A program made the translations under genes and the position numbers. A stretch of 64,000 nucleotides of DNA from Synechococcus sp. UW69 (GTDB lineage: Bacteria > Cyanobacteriota > Cyanobacteriia > PCC-6307 > Cyanobiaceae): the NCBI RefSeq assembly GCF_900474185.1, contig NZ_UCNW01000002.1:81013-145012 (forward strand), read 5' to 3'. Below the pieces are notes generated by a model. The model was not told the origin of the DNA. It saw only the letters and a program-made list of their open reading frames with translations, and ran no database searches. Every line of letters begins with the position of its first letter. Position 1 is the first letter of the stretch. Of the stretch, positions 1 through 8,205 are shown piece by piece.

Positions 1-450
1 GGTGGTGGCTTGATGCCCTCTCTCGACCGTCATCCCAATCGCGTGATCTACAGCTCCCGCTACGCCAGTGCGGCTGCCGGGGCCTACCAGTTCATGCCGT
101 TCACCTGGAATCTGGTCCAACGCAGCATCGGTGTACGGGGGTTTGGTCCTGAGGCACAAGATCAGGGAGCTTTGTTTTTGATTCAGCGCCGTAAAGCCCT
201 TGTTCTGACCGACAGCGGCGTCCTCAGCCCAATCCTCGCTGCCAAGCTGGCTCCTGAATGGGCGTCATTTCCCACCCTTGCTGGTCGGAGCTACTACGGC
301 CAGCCCGTCAAAAAATATGCGCGGCTGCGCTCGTTTTACGACGTGAATCTTGCTGAGCTCCGACGCCTCCGCGATCTGAAGCGTCAGGCCCTCGTTGCCC
401 CTCCTTCGATCTGCACCGGGTCGCGCATCGCTTGCGCAACCCAGCTCTGA
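1..450 (+). CDS. Lambda-type lysozyme / GH104 muramidase, 5' truncated by window edge
   Basis: The reading frame is open to the first base, so the N-terminus lies outside the window; 149 residues remain. The segment with ASAAAGAYQFMPFTW resembles the STAAGRYQ..W core of the phage lambda endolysin (GH104), a lytic transglycosylase that cleaves the MurNAc-GlcNAc bond of peptidoglycan. The later stretch QGALFLIQRRKAL and EWASFP..GRSYYGQP also follow the lambda R order. The catalytic Glu normally sits upstream of this part and cannot be checked. No holin or other phage genes are next to it, so it is more likely a resident wall-remodelling enzyme than part of a prophage. Family assignment is by pattern recognition only. 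Confidence 0.75.
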   Translation, partial: GGGLMPSLDRHPNRVIYSSRYASAAAGAYQFMPFTWNLVQRSIGVRGFGPEAQDQGALFLIQRRKALVLTDSGVLSPILAAKLAPEWASFPTLAGRSYYGQPVKKYARLRSFYDVNLAELRRLRDLKRQALVAPPSICTGSRIACATQL

Positions 451-466
451 GGGGCATTAATTCTCT

Positions 467-1276
467 TCAACCTTCTGTGTCGCTCTGTAGGCGACGCCCC
501 ACTGTCACCTGGGCGATCAGATAGGCAGCAATGCCGCCACCGAGGAAGCCAACGGTGTTTCTCAGAATGGGCAAATATTCAGATGTTCTGGTGATGACGG
601 GCGCGATTCCGAAGACGCCAAACAACATCACCCAAAGTGGTGACAGCAAAAGCATCCAGCCCCAGGCAATCGTTTCATCGTCCTTGCGGGGGTAGGCCGC
701 AAAGCCTGCAATTAAGCCTCCAAAAACCGATGTGGTTAGCGTCCACAGCCACTGTTCTTGCGGAAGTCCTGGCACGACCTGACAGCCGCCCCGGTCAAGA
801 CAGATCTCCACAGCATTGAGCGCGTCGAGCACAGCTCCGTCTTCACCGTGCTCCTTTACGTAGTACTGGTTGCCGTAACGGGTCTGCAGTTCGACCCAGT
901 AGGTGCGCGGCATCATCGCGAAGTAGGCATCGCCGACGTTGAAGTTCAGCAGATTCCCCCCCCGTGGGTCTGCCACCAGCAGCAGGCTGCTTTCATCCAG
1001 CCCCCAGAACTCGCGAATGGCTAGTCCTGGCGTGCGTTCGTACTGCGTCAACACTCGCATTTTCCAGCCAGTTCGCTCTTCCACATCACCAAGGGATGCC
1101 TCCAACTGGGCCCTTTGGGTATCACTGAAAACCTTGGCGAGGTCGATCACCGGGGTGGGGTGATCTGGCAGCAGCTCGGGGTTGTCGTAGGCATCAGCGG
1201 GAGTCACCAGAACACCCAGGCTGACCAGAGCCACCACGACGAAGCTCCACAGATGTTGGATGCGATGTGTTCCCAT
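467..1276 (-). CDS. TPM-domain thylakoid protein, Psb32-like
   Basis: A 269-residue protein with an N-terminal signal peptide ending near PADA, then a TPM domain (VIDLAKVFSDTQRAQLEASL, ERTGWKMRVLTQ) of about 150 residues, and a C-terminal part with two or three hydrophobic membrane segments (around residues 170-255). Family members in cyanobacteria and plants (Psb32/TLP18.3) sit in or on thylakoid membranes and help protect or repair photosystem II. I chose the ATG at 1276 because the frame remains open to 1408 but that extension would overlap the divergent methyltransferase start at 1308 and would bury the signal peptide. It is divergently arranged with midA, with 31 bp between the starts. 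Confidence 0.8.
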   Translation of the reverse strand: MGTHRIQHLWSFVVVALVSLGVLVTPADAYDNPELLPDHPTPVIDLAKVFSDTQRAQLEASLGDVEERTGWKMRVLTQYERTPGLAIREFWGLDESSLLLVADPRGGNLLNFNVGDAYFAMMPRTYWVELQTRYGNQYYVKEHGEDGAVLDALNAVEICLDRGGCQVVPGLPQEQWLWTLTTSVFGGLIAGFAAYPRKDDETIAWGWMLLLSPLWVMLFGVFGIAPVITRTSEYLPILRNTVGFLGGGIAAYLIAQVTVGRRLQSDTEG

Positions 1277-1307
1277 GGAACTGCTGCAGTGACCGGCATT
1301 CTCTCCA

Positions 1308-2507
1308 ATGAAACCGATGGCTGCGGCCTGTCCCGACTGGTTGGCAACGCATCTGCAACAGGCGGGGGGTGCCGTTCCGTTTTCCCGGTTCATGGATCTG
1401 GCTCTCAACGAGCAAGAGCATGGCTACTACGGAGCAGGCCGTGCCCGCATCGGAACCCAGGGTGATTTCGTCACGTCTCCATCCCTGGGCAGCGACTTCG
1501 CTGCCCTGCTGGCGCCCCAACTCCTGACCTGGCTCGCTTCGCTGTCCAGAACGGATTCTGATCAGCGCCTTTCGATTGTGGAAATCGGGCCTGGGGAAGG
1601 CCATCTTGCCCATGATCTAATCGCCCAACTTCGCTGTTCCGACTCAGCGCTACTGCCTCATATCGAGATGGTGTTGGTGGAGGTCAACCCCGGCATGCGT
1701 CAGCGGCAACAGGCTTTGCTGCAGCAGGTGGATGGTTTGTCGGTGCGGTGGTGCTCCCTTGAGCAGCTGCGGAGTGATCCGGTGCGTGGGGTGGTGATCG
1801 CCCATGAGTTGCTGGATGCCCTCCCGGTAGAGCGATTGGTGTGGCTTGATGGATCACTCCAACAGGAGTGGGTTGAACTTGATCAAACCCATGGGCTGCG
1901 GACGACCCATCGGCCCCTGCCAGTTGCATTGCAGGACGAGATCAAGCGTGTGTGCATCAATCACGGCATCCAGCTGCCTCCCCCCGATGCAGAGGAGGGT
2001 TGGACCACGGAGTGGAACAGTGCACTGCCCGATTGGTTCGCCACGGTGGGCGCCGCTTTGGATGCAGGAGTACTCCTCGTGATTGATTACGCCCTGGAAG
2101 CCCATCGCTACTACACGGCTCGGCGCTCGGAGGGCACCCTCATGGCTGTTCGAGCCCAAGCGGCGGGCCTGTCGCCGTTGCATCAGCCCGGCGAGCAGGA
2201 CCTGACGGCCCACCTCTGCATCGAGCTGGTTCATGCGGCTGCCGAGTGCAGCGGCTGGGCGGTGGGGGATCAGACCAAGCAGGGGGAGGCCCTCCTGGCG
2301 CTGGGTCTGGCGCAACGACTTCATGCGCTTCAGCAGTTGCCAGGCCAACAGCTGGCGGAAGCCCTGCAGCGCCGGGAAAGCCTGCTGCGTCTGGTTGACC
2401 CCGCAGGCCTGGGTGCGTTCCGCTGGCTCTCTTATCTGCGCGGTGTGCCGGAGGGGGGCTTCAGCTTTGCAGCCGCTTCAAACAGCTCAGAATCTCCTCG
2501 CGACTGA
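1308..2507 (+). CDS. SAM-dependent methyltransferase, MidA/NDUFAF7 family (COG1565)
   Basis: A 399-residue protein whose N-terminal block ([21 protein letters not shown], residues about 21-42) and [14 protein letters not shown] are hallmarks of the MidA family. The SAM-binding glycine motif [11 protein letters not shown] is at about residue 90. In mitochondria the homologue (NDUFAF7) dimethylates an arginine of complex I; in cyanobacteria a role in NDH-1 assembly is possible but unproven. The 3' end overlaps the 3' end of the convergent aroB by 47 bp. A second ATG lies three codons into the frame, so the start may be at 1317. Confidence 0.85.
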   Translation: MKPMAAACPDWLATHLQQAGGAVPFSRFMDLALNEQEHGYYGAGRARIGTQGDFVTSPSLGSDFAALLAPQLLTWLASLSRTDSDQRLSIVEIGPGEGHLAHDLIAQLRCSDSALLPHIEMVLVEVNPGMRQRQQALLQQVDGLSVRWCSLEQLRSDPVRGVVIAHELLDALPVERLVWLDGSLQQEWVELDQTHGLRTTHRPLPVALQDEIKRVCINHGIQLPPPDAEEGWTTEWNSALPDWFATVGAALDAGVLLVIDYALEAHRYYTARRSEGTLMAVRAQAAGLSPLHQPGEQDLTAHLCIELVHAAAECSGWAVGDQTKQGEALLALGLAQRLHALQQLPGQQLAEALQRRESLLRLVDPAGLGAFRWLSYLRGVPEGGFSFAAASNSSESPRD

Positions 2508-3576
2508 CGTCATCACGGATCTCAACCGATCCGATGCTGGTGGGCAGCACGAAGCGCAATCGACCATCGCGCACCTTTTTGTCGCCCTGCAAGCTGTTCA
2601 GTACGGCTTCTGCGGAGAGATCGGGCCAGGCAGTTGGCAGGCCCGCTCTTTCGATTGCCCGGCGTTGCCGATCCGCGTCTTCGCGACTCCAGCTATTCCG
2701 CAGCACGGCGAGTTCGCCCACCGCCACCATTCCGATGGCGACTGCTTCTCCATGCAGCCAGGTGCCGTAGCCGCACAGTGTTTCAACCACGTGGCCGAAG
2801 GTATGGCCGTAATTCAGGATTGCTCGCAAACCTCCTTCCCGTTCATCAGCCTCCACCACTCGTGCCTTTGCAGCAGCGGATCGACCCAGGATTGAGCTCA
2901 AGCGCTCGGCTCCAAGCCCCGAGGGCGTGCTCGGGTCATTGCAGGCCTCCAGCTCATCAAACAATTCCGTATCTCCGAGAATTCCGTATTTGATCACCTC
3001 CGCCATGCCGGCACGGAATTCCCGTTCGGGAAGGGTGTTGAGGGTTGAAGGATCGATCAGCACCAGGCGCGGCTGGTGAAAGGCTCCGATCAGGTTCTTG
3101 CCGCGGGGATGGTTGACGCCGGTCTTGCCACCGATGGATGCATCCACCATCGCCAGCAGGGTGGTTGGAACCTGCACAACCTGAATGCCCCGCAGCCAGG
3201 TGGCTGCCGCAAAACCGGTCATGTCTCCGACAACGCCGCCGCCGAGGGCCACCATCAGCGAGCTGCGTTCGAGCTTGGCGCCGTAAGCGGCATCGTGAAT
3301 TGATGCCACCGTTGCTGGGGTTTTCTGGTGTTCGCCGGCGTCGATCACCAGAAGTTCAGTGCTGAAGCCTGCATCCTTGAGGCTGTTCAGGCAGCCGTCT
3401 CCATAGGGCGTTGCGACATCCGGGTTGCTCACCACCAGCACACGCCGACCGGGTTGGACCCCCGCGTCCAGCATCTGCTGGCCGAGGCTGGCCAGGCTGC
3501 CGGCACCGATCACAACGTCGTAGGGATTGCGCTCCAGCGCAACGCGGATGTGATGCAACGGGGTGATTGTGGTCAT
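2461..3576 (-). CDS. aroB: 3-dehydroquinate synthase
   Basis: A 371-residue enzyme of the shikimate pathway, converting DAHP to 3-dehydroquinate with NAD and a divalent metal. Visible family signatures are the NAD-binding [34 protein letters not shown], the metal and substrate block GMAEVIKYG, and the metal-binding histidines in [12 protein letters not shown] and [11 protein letters not shown]. The ATG at 3576 is preferred over one six codons upstream because it gives the normal N-terminus ([14 protein letters not shown]). This start shares the palindrome CATG with the start of the divergent permease gene. Length is typical (about 360-370). Confidence 0.97.
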   Translation of the reverse strand: MTTITPLHHIRVALERNPYDVVIGAGSLASLGQQMLDAGVQPGRRVLVVSNPDVATPYGDGCLNSLKDAGFSTELLVIDAGEHQKTPATVASIHDAAYGAKLERSSLMVALGGGVVGDMTGFAAATWLRGIQVVQVPTTLLAMVDASIGGKTGVNHPRGKNLIGAFHQPRLVLIDPSTLNTLPEREFRAGMAEVIKYGILGDTELFDELEACNDPSTPSGLGAERLSSILGRSAAAKARVVEADEREGGLRAILNYGHTFGHVVETLCGYGTWLHGEAVAIGMVAVGELAVLRNSWSREDADRQRRAIERAGLPTAWPDLSAEAVLNSLQGDKKVRDGRLRFVLPTSIGSVEIRDDVSREEILSCLKRLQS

Positions 3577-4510
3577 GAAACCGTTGGAACCCACCTACTC
3601 TCGCAACAGTGTCGCTGGTTCAGTGCGCGAGAGAGCAGTGCGCAACTCCCTTTCGGCCTGGGCATTTCTCCTGCCGGCGGTGATCCTGATCAGCCTGTCG
3701 GTGCTGCTGCCGGCGTTGATGGCTCTGGTGATGAGTTTCACCGCCACGGGGCTGGACGTCAGTGAACCGCTGCGATTCGTGGGCCTGGCCAATCTTCAGC
3801 GGTTGGTGTCGGATCCCATGGCGCGTCAGGTGCTGGTCACCACATTTCTGTATCTGATCGGTGTTGTGCCCCCAATCGTTCTGGGGGCATTGGCGCTAGC
3901 TGTTCTGGTCAACCAGGGTTTGCCAGGACGTTCCTTGCTGCGGGGTGCCTTTTACACCCCCGTGCTGGTGTCAATCGTGGTTGCTGCGATTGCCTTTCGC
4001 TGGCTTTATGCCGAGAACGGTCTGATCAACGGATGGTTGAGCGTGCTGCTCGGAGATGCCTTTAGCCCGATCGGTTTTCTCACAACCCCGCAGCTAGCGC
4101 TTCCAGCGGTGATGTTGGTGACCCTCTGGAAGGGTCTCGGCTACTACATGGTCATCTTTCTGGCGGGTCTCCAGGGCATCCCCAAGGAGCTCTACGAGGC
4201 AGCTGAGTTGGATGGCAGCGAGGGCTGGAGAAAGCATCTCGACATCACCTTGCCCTTGATGGGCCCCTACGTGACCCTGGTTGCTGTCGTGTCGTCGATT
4301 GCTGCCACGAAGGTTTTTGAGGAGGTGTTTCTGATGACCCAGGGAGGTCCGGCCGATGCCACGCGAACCATCGTGTATTACGTCTACGACCAGGCCTTTG
4401 CTGAATTGGAGATCAGCTACGCCTGCACCTTGGGCTTGGCCCTGTTCCTAGTGGTCCTTCTATTCACGATGATTCGTCTGGCCTTTGCCGGCGATCGTCC
4501 GTTGATTTGA
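3575..4510 (+). CDS. Sugar-type ABC transporter permease (MalF/UgpA family)
   Basis: About 311 residues with six predicted membrane helices and the binding-protein-dependent transport EAA loop ([21 protein letters not shown]) near residues 205-225, which docks the ATPase. This is the inner-membrane subunit of a carbohydrate importer (CUT1 class). No partner permease, binding protein or ATPase is adjacent, so the rest of the transporter must be elsewhere; the ggt operon at 24-28 kb already has its own two permeases. The first ATG (3575) overlaps the aroB start; GTG codons at about 3622 and 3634 are alternative starts that would still leave all six helices. Substrate cannot be inferred. Confidence 0.85.
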   Translation: MKPLEPTYSRNSVAGSVRERAVRNSLSAWAFLLPAVILISLSVLLPALMALVMSFTATGLDVSEPLRFVGLANLQRLVSDPMARQVLVTTFLYLIGVVPPIVLGALALAVLVNQGLPGRSLLRGAFYTPVLVSIVVAAIAFRWLYAENGLINGWLSVLLGDAFSPIGFLTTPQLALPAVMLVTLWKGLGYYMVIFLAGLQGIPKELYEAAELDGSEGWRKHLDITLPLMGPYVTLVAVVSSIAATKVFEEVFLMTQGGPADATRTIVYYVYDQAFAELEISYACTLGLALFLVVLLFTMIRLAFAGDRPLI

Positions 4511-4562
4511 CGCTGTCATCGGCCCCGCTAGGTGGCAAGCTGCGGGAGACGGCTCGGACACG

Positions 4563-5723
4563 ATGATCGGTGTTGTGGGAGGTGGTCAGCTGGCACGGAT
4601 GCTTGTGCAGGCCGCCACGCAACGAGAGGTTCCGATCGCGGTGCAAACCTCCAATGCAGCGGATCCTGCCGCCGGCTTGGCGGCGCGTCATGTTGAGGCG
4701 GATCCCCGGGACGTGGCTGGAACCCGTGAACTGGTGGTGGGTTGTGACGGTGTCACCTTCGAGAACGAGTGGGTCAACATCGACGCCCTTCTTCCGCTTG
4801 AGCAGCAGGGGGTTCGCTTCCGCCCGTCGTTGGCCGCTCTGTCGCCACTTGTCGACAAACTCTCGCAGCGTCAGCTGCTCGACGACCTGGCGATTCCCAG
4901 TTCACCCTGGTGTCCGCTCAGTTTGATTTCTCCGGCCCAACCTGCTCTTCCCCAGGGTTGGACCTTTCCTGTGATGGCGAAGGCGTCCCGTGGGGGATAC
5001 GACGGCAAGGGCACGGTGGTGCTGCGCGATATCGATGACCTTGCGCAGTTGTTGCGGGCCGTCACAGCAGACGACTGGCTCCTGGAATCGTGGGTGGATT
5101 ACGAGCTGGAGCTGGCTCTCGTTGTCAGCCGAGATCAAAAAGGAAGGATCCGCCACTTCCCACTGGTGCAAACCCACCAGCATCAACAAGTCTGTGACTG
5201 GGTTCTGGCACCTGCGCCGGTGGACCCGTCGGTGGCGGCTTTGGCCTACAACGTTGCGGCATCGCTGATGACGAAGCTCAGTTACGTCGGCGTGCTGGCT
5301 TTGGAATTCTTTTACGGGCCAGCAGGTCTGCAAGTGAATGAAATTGCCCCTCGCACCCACAATTCAGGCCATTTCTCCATCGAGGCTTGCACCAGCAGTC
5401 AGTTTGATCAGCAGCTCTGCATCGCTGCCGGCCTCCCCGTGCCGGAGCCAGAGCTGAGCAGCTGCGGTGCCTTGATGGTCAACCTGCTGGGCCTGGATCC
5501 AGCCCGCCATGCCCCTTTGGATCAGCGGCTTCAGGCGCTTGAGGCCATACAGGGTCTTCATCTGCACTGGTACGGCAAGTCGCCGGAGACACCGGGTCGC
5601 AAGTTGGGGCATGTGACGCTGCTTCTCGAGGGCGACACGGTTCTGAAGCGGCGCGATGAGGCCGACTTAGCACTGGCGGCCATTCGCAGGATCTGGCCTC
5701 TCCAGAGCGAGAGTCCCGATTAG
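4563..5723 (+). CDS. purK: 5-(carboxyamino)imidazole ribonucleotide synthase
   Basis: A 386-residue ATP-grasp enzyme of purine synthesis: AIR + ATP + bicarbonate give N5-CAIR. The N-terminal Rossmann motif IGVVGGGQLARML, the ATP-grasp segment FPVMAKASRGGYDGKGTVV, and the metal/substrate part EIAPRTHNSGHFSIEAC are diagnostic. The start ATG at 4563 gives the standard N-terminus. It follows the sugar permease by 52 bp on the same strand. Its usual partner purE is not in the window. The intergenic space downstream is considered separately as a possible 6S RNA locus. Confidence 0.96.
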   Translation: MIGVVGGGQLARMLVQAATQREVPIAVQTSNAADPAAGLAARHVEADPRDVAGTRELVVGCDGVTFENEWVNIDALLPLEQQGVRFRPSLAALSPLVDKLSQRQLLDDLAIPSSPWCPLSLISPAQPALPQGWTFPVMAKASRGGYDGKGTVVLRDIDDLAQLLRAVTADDWLLESWVDYELELALVVSRDQKGRIRHFPLVQTHQHQQVCDWVLAPAPVDPSVAALAYNVAASLMTKLSYVGVLALEFFYGPAGLQVNEIAPRTHNSGHFSIEACTSSQFDQQLCIAAGLPVPEPELSSCGALMVNLLGLDPARHAPLDQRLQALEAIQGLHLHWYGKSPETPGRKLGHVTLLLEGDTVLKRRDEADLALAAIRRIWPLQSESPD

Positions 5724-5739
5724 TGTTGTGGATGAACTG

Positions 5740-5920
5740 CTGTGTTGGTGACGGCCTTTCTTTAGTGCTCTGATCTGACTCTCTTTCGACTTGGGGAGAC
5801 TGTCGTGATGGTGACGTAGACCGGCCATGCAGCCGGAAACGAAGCCCCACTTTGTCGCCCCTTCTGGTTCTTCCAGGTCGATCACTGGGGCTCGCACGGC
5901 ATGGCGGTTCACCCTCTTCA
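5740..5920 (+). ncRNA. Candidate 6S RNA (ssaA / Yfr7) next to purK
   Basis: This stretch has coding-like GC although the following 370 bp are AT-rich, and it has no convincing ORF. It can fold as a rod: 5747-5751 with 5909-5913 (GGTGA/TCACC), 5764-5767 with 5883-5886, a large pyrimidine-rich central bubble (5768-5786 opposite 5858-5882), 5787-5790 with 5854-5857, 5793-5796 with 5845-5848, and a GC apical hairpin at 5821-5836. A long hairpin with a central bubble is the 6S RNA layout, and cyanobacterial 6S RNA genes are known to lie beside purK. The stems are short and could be chance; the strand and ends are inferred. An 84-codon ORF on the other strand is the main alternative. Confidence 0.35.
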
Positions 5921-6313
5921 ACCTCTGCCTGGCGTGAGGAATTTCTCGATAAATTGTGAGAAATGGCTCTTGTGTATTTCATTAATAACTTGAATGCGCT
6001 TGATTGCGAAGGCTATTTTTTGTAATGCTGTCTTCGGTGAATAAGTTTTTGGGCTTCTAACTGATTGTCTTGTTGGTTTTGTTGTCTGACTTTGGGTGAG
6101 GAGGGATGTTCTTGTTAGTGGGGTAATCCTCTCATCATCCAAGACTCTGCAAGAAAGAACAAAATGAAGAATGTGCCGATGCAAATGACCAGGGTCTTGC
6201 CGTTCACTCTGTAATCGTTAGCTCTTGTGGAGTCTAAATTCTTTGCGTCGAGGCTGCACTAAACAATGTTCAAGCGAAGGTGTAATGGTTGATTCAATCA
6301 AGCTTTTCGTGAT
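5921..6313. other. AT-rich intergenic stretch, no gene recognised
   Basis: About 390 bp that is clearly more AT-rich than the surrounding genes. An 88-codon minus-strand ORF covers part of it, but its protein has no recognisable pattern and looks like a chance opening in AT-rich DNA. No tRNA, terminator or repeat was found here. Confidence 0.5.
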
Positions 6314-6526
6314 CTAGCCTTCGGAATGGTTGAAATCTTGGAGTGCATATTGGGCGAGGCATTTGTTTTTTTCTGTATCGGTGAGCGAGATGGTGGTCAC
6401 ATTCTGATGCCAGTTTCGACGGTTGATCAGTTCGTTGAATTCGGTTAGCGCATCTTCAAGATCGTCGAAGACTCCAATGCTCTCGCTGCTTTGTGGTCCT
6501 TGCCTGACTGCAATTTCAAGGGGCAT
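6314..6526 (-). CDS. Small acidic hypothetical protein (70 aa)
   Basis: A 70-residue cytosolic protein of unknown function. It is acidic, has no signal peptide or membrane segment, and contains a predicted helical stretch (FDDLEDALTEFNELINRR, about residues 20-37). The amino-acid composition is protein-like rather than that of random AT-rich sequence. It sits alone in the AT-rich gap between purK and the DUF2103 gene. I do not recognise the family. Confidence 0.5.
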   Translation of the reverse strand: MPLEIAVRQGPQSSESIGVFDDLEDALTEFNELINRRNWHQNVTTISLTDTEKNKCLAQYALQDFNHSEG

Positions 6527-6653
6527 GGGAGATCTTTGGAGTTTTCGAAGGCTACCTGTGAGGTGATGTGTAGTCGATGATGCTTACTGCTATGTGAACA
6601 TGGCTTGTCAATCACTTAGCCGTCTTTAAGGTCTGGATGGTTGCAGTGCTGTG

Positions 6654-6806
6654 ATGCGCGATCCTCGGCTCGATGAGTTGATTCAAATGGAAACCTGGGA
6701 TTGGTGGAAGGCTCAGGTTTTTTATCTGCGGGAAAAGAAGGATTATGCAGGTGCCGAAGCCTTGTTTTTAGAATTCAAGTTAACGTCCCCGGAATCAAAA
6801 GCTTGA
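6654..6806 (+). CDS. Very small hypothetical protein (50 aa), Trp-rich N-terminal half
   Basis: A 50-codon ORF starting at ATG 6654 (a GTG directly before it is an alternative) and ending with TGA at 6804-6806. The product is charged, with METWDWWKAQ near residues 12-21 and REKKDYAGAEALFLEFK after it, a pattern that suggests one amphipathic helical hairpin resembling a single TPR-like unit. Such short charged proteins are common in marine picocyanobacteria. No function can be assigned; support is from protein-like composition only. Confidence 0.5.
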   Translation: MRDPRLDELIQMETWDWWKAQVFYLREKKDYAGAEALFLEFKLTSPESKA

Positions 6807-6899
6807 GGCTGGATTGATCTTCTCAGGATTATGAAAGTTAAGATCTAGTCTCTTTTTATCCAAATTCTCTTGATTAATTAAGTCTTCACTGTCACCTGA

Positions 6900-7160
6900 A
6901 TGTCAACCATCCATACTTTTGCCGCCGTGTTCATGGTGACAGCCGGAATGTCGTGCTTCGACCTTTCCAGCAGCCCCAGGGTGAGCGCCGTCACCTTTCT
7001 GACTGATGACGCTGAAATTGCTTGCCGAGCGATTCTTCCCCAGTGCTTCAAGCGATCCGACTGGGCTGCGCTCTGCGCTGGTGATCCCGACTTTGCGGAG
7101 GGCCATCCAGAGTCCTGTCGAGCTGCAGGCTTCGAGCAAGAACCACCTCAGGGGCGGTGA
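6900..7160 (+). CDS. Small secreted Cys-containing hypothetical protein (86 aa)
   Basis: The N-terminus (MSTIHTFAAVFMVTAGMSC) has the features of a short signal sequence and is followed by a mature region with several cysteines (CRAILPQC, LCAGDP, ESCRAAG), consistent with disulfide bonding in the periplasm. The function is unknown. A 78-codon ORF runs antisense over almost the same interval; I prefer this strand because of the signal-peptide-like start and even cysteine spacing. Its 3' end overlaps the DUF2103 gene by 13 bp (convergent). Confidence 0.45.
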   Translation: MSTIHTFAAVFMVTAGMSCFDLSSSPRVSAVTFLTDDAEIACRAILPQCFKRSDWAALCAGDPDFAEGHPESCRAAGFEQEPPQGR

Positions 7161-7543
7161 TGCAATATAGCCCTCTCCAGGTCAGGTCGACTCATGGATG
7201 TCACGACAAAAACCTCTTGGGCTGAGCTTCCTTTGCGCGCGACCAGCTTGTACCCCCCATGGATTTGCGTCGACACCCGTAGCTGAAGATCGGGACATCT
7301 CCCACGGACCCTGCAGATCACAGCAGGGGTAATCGTTTGAATATTCGTCTCCTGAGCCAGCGCCTTCAGCCATGGGATCAATCCCTGCACATAGGTGCTG
7401 TGGGTGATGACAACCCGGCCCAAAGCTGAATGAAAACCTGAGAACTGGTGAAAGCTAGCCACTTTGGCTATGCCAGAGAGAGCGCTCCGGAGCTGTGATG
7501 CTGAAATCAGTTGACGCTCTTCGCCTCGTGATTCGCGGCCCAC
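7148..7543 (-). CDS. DUF2103 protein (predicted metal-binding)
   Basis: The central and C-terminal parts match the cyanobacterial DUF2103 pattern: ITHSTYVQGLIPWLKALA, IQTITPAVICRVRG, LQLRVSTQIHGGYKLVAR and AQEVFVVT. The family is described as predicted metal-binding; its role is unknown. The first ATG of the frame (7543) is given, but it overlaps the divergent small gene starting at 7498 and adds about 45 residues not typical of the family, so translation may begin at a TTG or GTG shortly before the HSTY motif. Treat the N-terminus as uncertain. Confidence 0.75.
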   Translation of the reverse strand: MGRESRGEERQLISASQLRSALSGIAKVASFHQFSGFHSALGRVVITHSTYVQGLIPWLKALAQETNIQTITPAVICRVRGRCPDLQLRVSTQIHGGYKLVARKGSSAQEVFVVTSMSRPDLERAILHHRP

Positions 7544-7725
7544 TGGAAGATGCGTGCGGCCCTCAGGCCCGCATGCTCACCGCAGAGGTGCACGGAACGG
7601 AAGTACGGGGTCTGGCCCTCTGCCCTGGCCGTGTGGTTCGTTTTGTGATGGATGAACGGTTACAGCGTCTGCAGATTGATGATCGACTCCGGTTGACCAA
7701 GGCCAGCCGCAAACCAGCTGCCTAG
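7498..7725 (+). CDS. Conserved-type hypothetical protein (75 aa)
   Basis: Starts at ATG 7498 (GTG 7495 is directly upstream) and ends 2 bp before the end of the convergent clpS. The product, MLKSVDALRLVIRG onward, alternates hydrophobic and charged residues in several short beta-strand-like segments (VRGLALCPGRVVRFVM, LQIDDRLRLTK), suggesting a small beta-rich domain. No signal peptide or membrane helix is present. I do not recognise the family. It is divergent from DUF2103, with overlapping 5' ends. Confidence 0.6.
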   Translation: MLKSVDALRLVIRGPLEDACGPQARMLTAEVHGTEVRGLALCPGRVVRFVMDERLQRLQIDDRLRLTKASRKPAA

Positions 7726-7726
7726 A

Positions 7727-8023
7727 TCAACAGCGTTCTATTGGGGCCATGGTGAGTCCCTCGGCCTGCAACTGCTGGTGGTAGAGCTCGGCTTGCTCTA
7801 GGGGGCCACACCAAACCTCAGCTGAACCCTGTCGATCAATCTTGTTCGCAAGGTTCCAGGCATTGTCCTCACTCATGCCAGGAATGATCTTGCGCAGGCA
7901 ATCCACCACATGCTGAAAGGTGTTGACATCGTCGTTCAACACGATGACGCGAGCTTGGGGATAGCGCTGGGTCGTCTCCTGGGGCTCCATCACTGCAGAG
8001 GAACCGGGGCTGGAGCTGGTCAT
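7727..8023 (-). CDS. clpS: ATP-dependent Clp protease adaptor ClpS
   Basis: A 98-residue N-end-rule adaptor that delivers proteins to the ClpA/ClpC-ClpP machine. The family signature YPQARVIVLNDDVNTFQHVV is present, followed by AWNLANKIDRQGSAEVW and the C-terminal hairpin region. The frame is open to 8224, but the ATG at 8023 is chosen: the extension has no ClpS homology pattern and would run antisense through petN. clpP lies 2.3 kb downstream on the other strand; ftsH is also nearby, making this a proteolysis-rich neighbourhood. Confidence 0.93.
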   Translation of the reverse strand: MTSSSPGSSAVMEPQETTQRYPQARVIVLNDDVNTFQHVVDCLRKIIPGMSEDNAWNLANKIDRQGSAEVWCGPLEQAELYHQQLQAEGLTMAPIERC

Positions 8024-8095
8024 GACAGTTGCCTCCGGCAGTACGAAATCATGCTTGACCCTAGGTAGGATCTCGACAATCAAGCGGTCAAGCGC

Positions 8096-8197
8096 ATGTT
8101 GTTCACTCTGGGTTGGGCTTCCTTGGCCGCCATGTTCAGTTTCTCTATCGCCATGGTCGTCTGGGGACGCAACGGTGACGGAACCCTGAACTTCTGA
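8096..8197 (+). CDS. petN: Cytochrome b6-f complex subunit VIII (PetN)
   Basis: A 33-codon gene. The product starts [14 protein letters not shown] and continues [12 protein letters not shown], which is the canonical single-helix PetN sequence (LGW..L...FS.S.A.VVWGRNG) of the cytochrome b6-f complex. The subunit is needed for assembly and stability of the complex in the thylakoid membrane. The few residues after GRNG (DGTLNF) form a short C-terminal tail compared with the 29-residue chloroplast form. It lies divergent from clpS, with the two starts 72 bp apart. Confidence 0.93.
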   Translation: MLFTLGWASLAAMFSFSIAMVVWGRNGDGTLNF

Positions 8198-8205
8198 TCG
8201 AATCT

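Noticed and set aside
5667..5921. 84-codon minus-strand ORF overlapping the purK 3' end, with a segment (WGFVSGCMAGL) that faintly recalls high-light-inducible proteins
   Set aside because: It lacks the ExxNGRxAM chlorophyll-binding motif, overlaps purK antisense, and the same DNA can fold as a structured RNA next to purK.
5918..6184. 88-codon minus-strand ORF in the AT-rich gap
   Set aside because: The protein is low in complexity with no recognisable pattern; open frames of this length on one strand are expected by chance here.
6903..7139. 78-codon minus-strand ORF antisense to the small secreted protein
   Set aside because: No signal peptide and less protein-like composition than the plus-strand frame with its signal sequence and cysteines.
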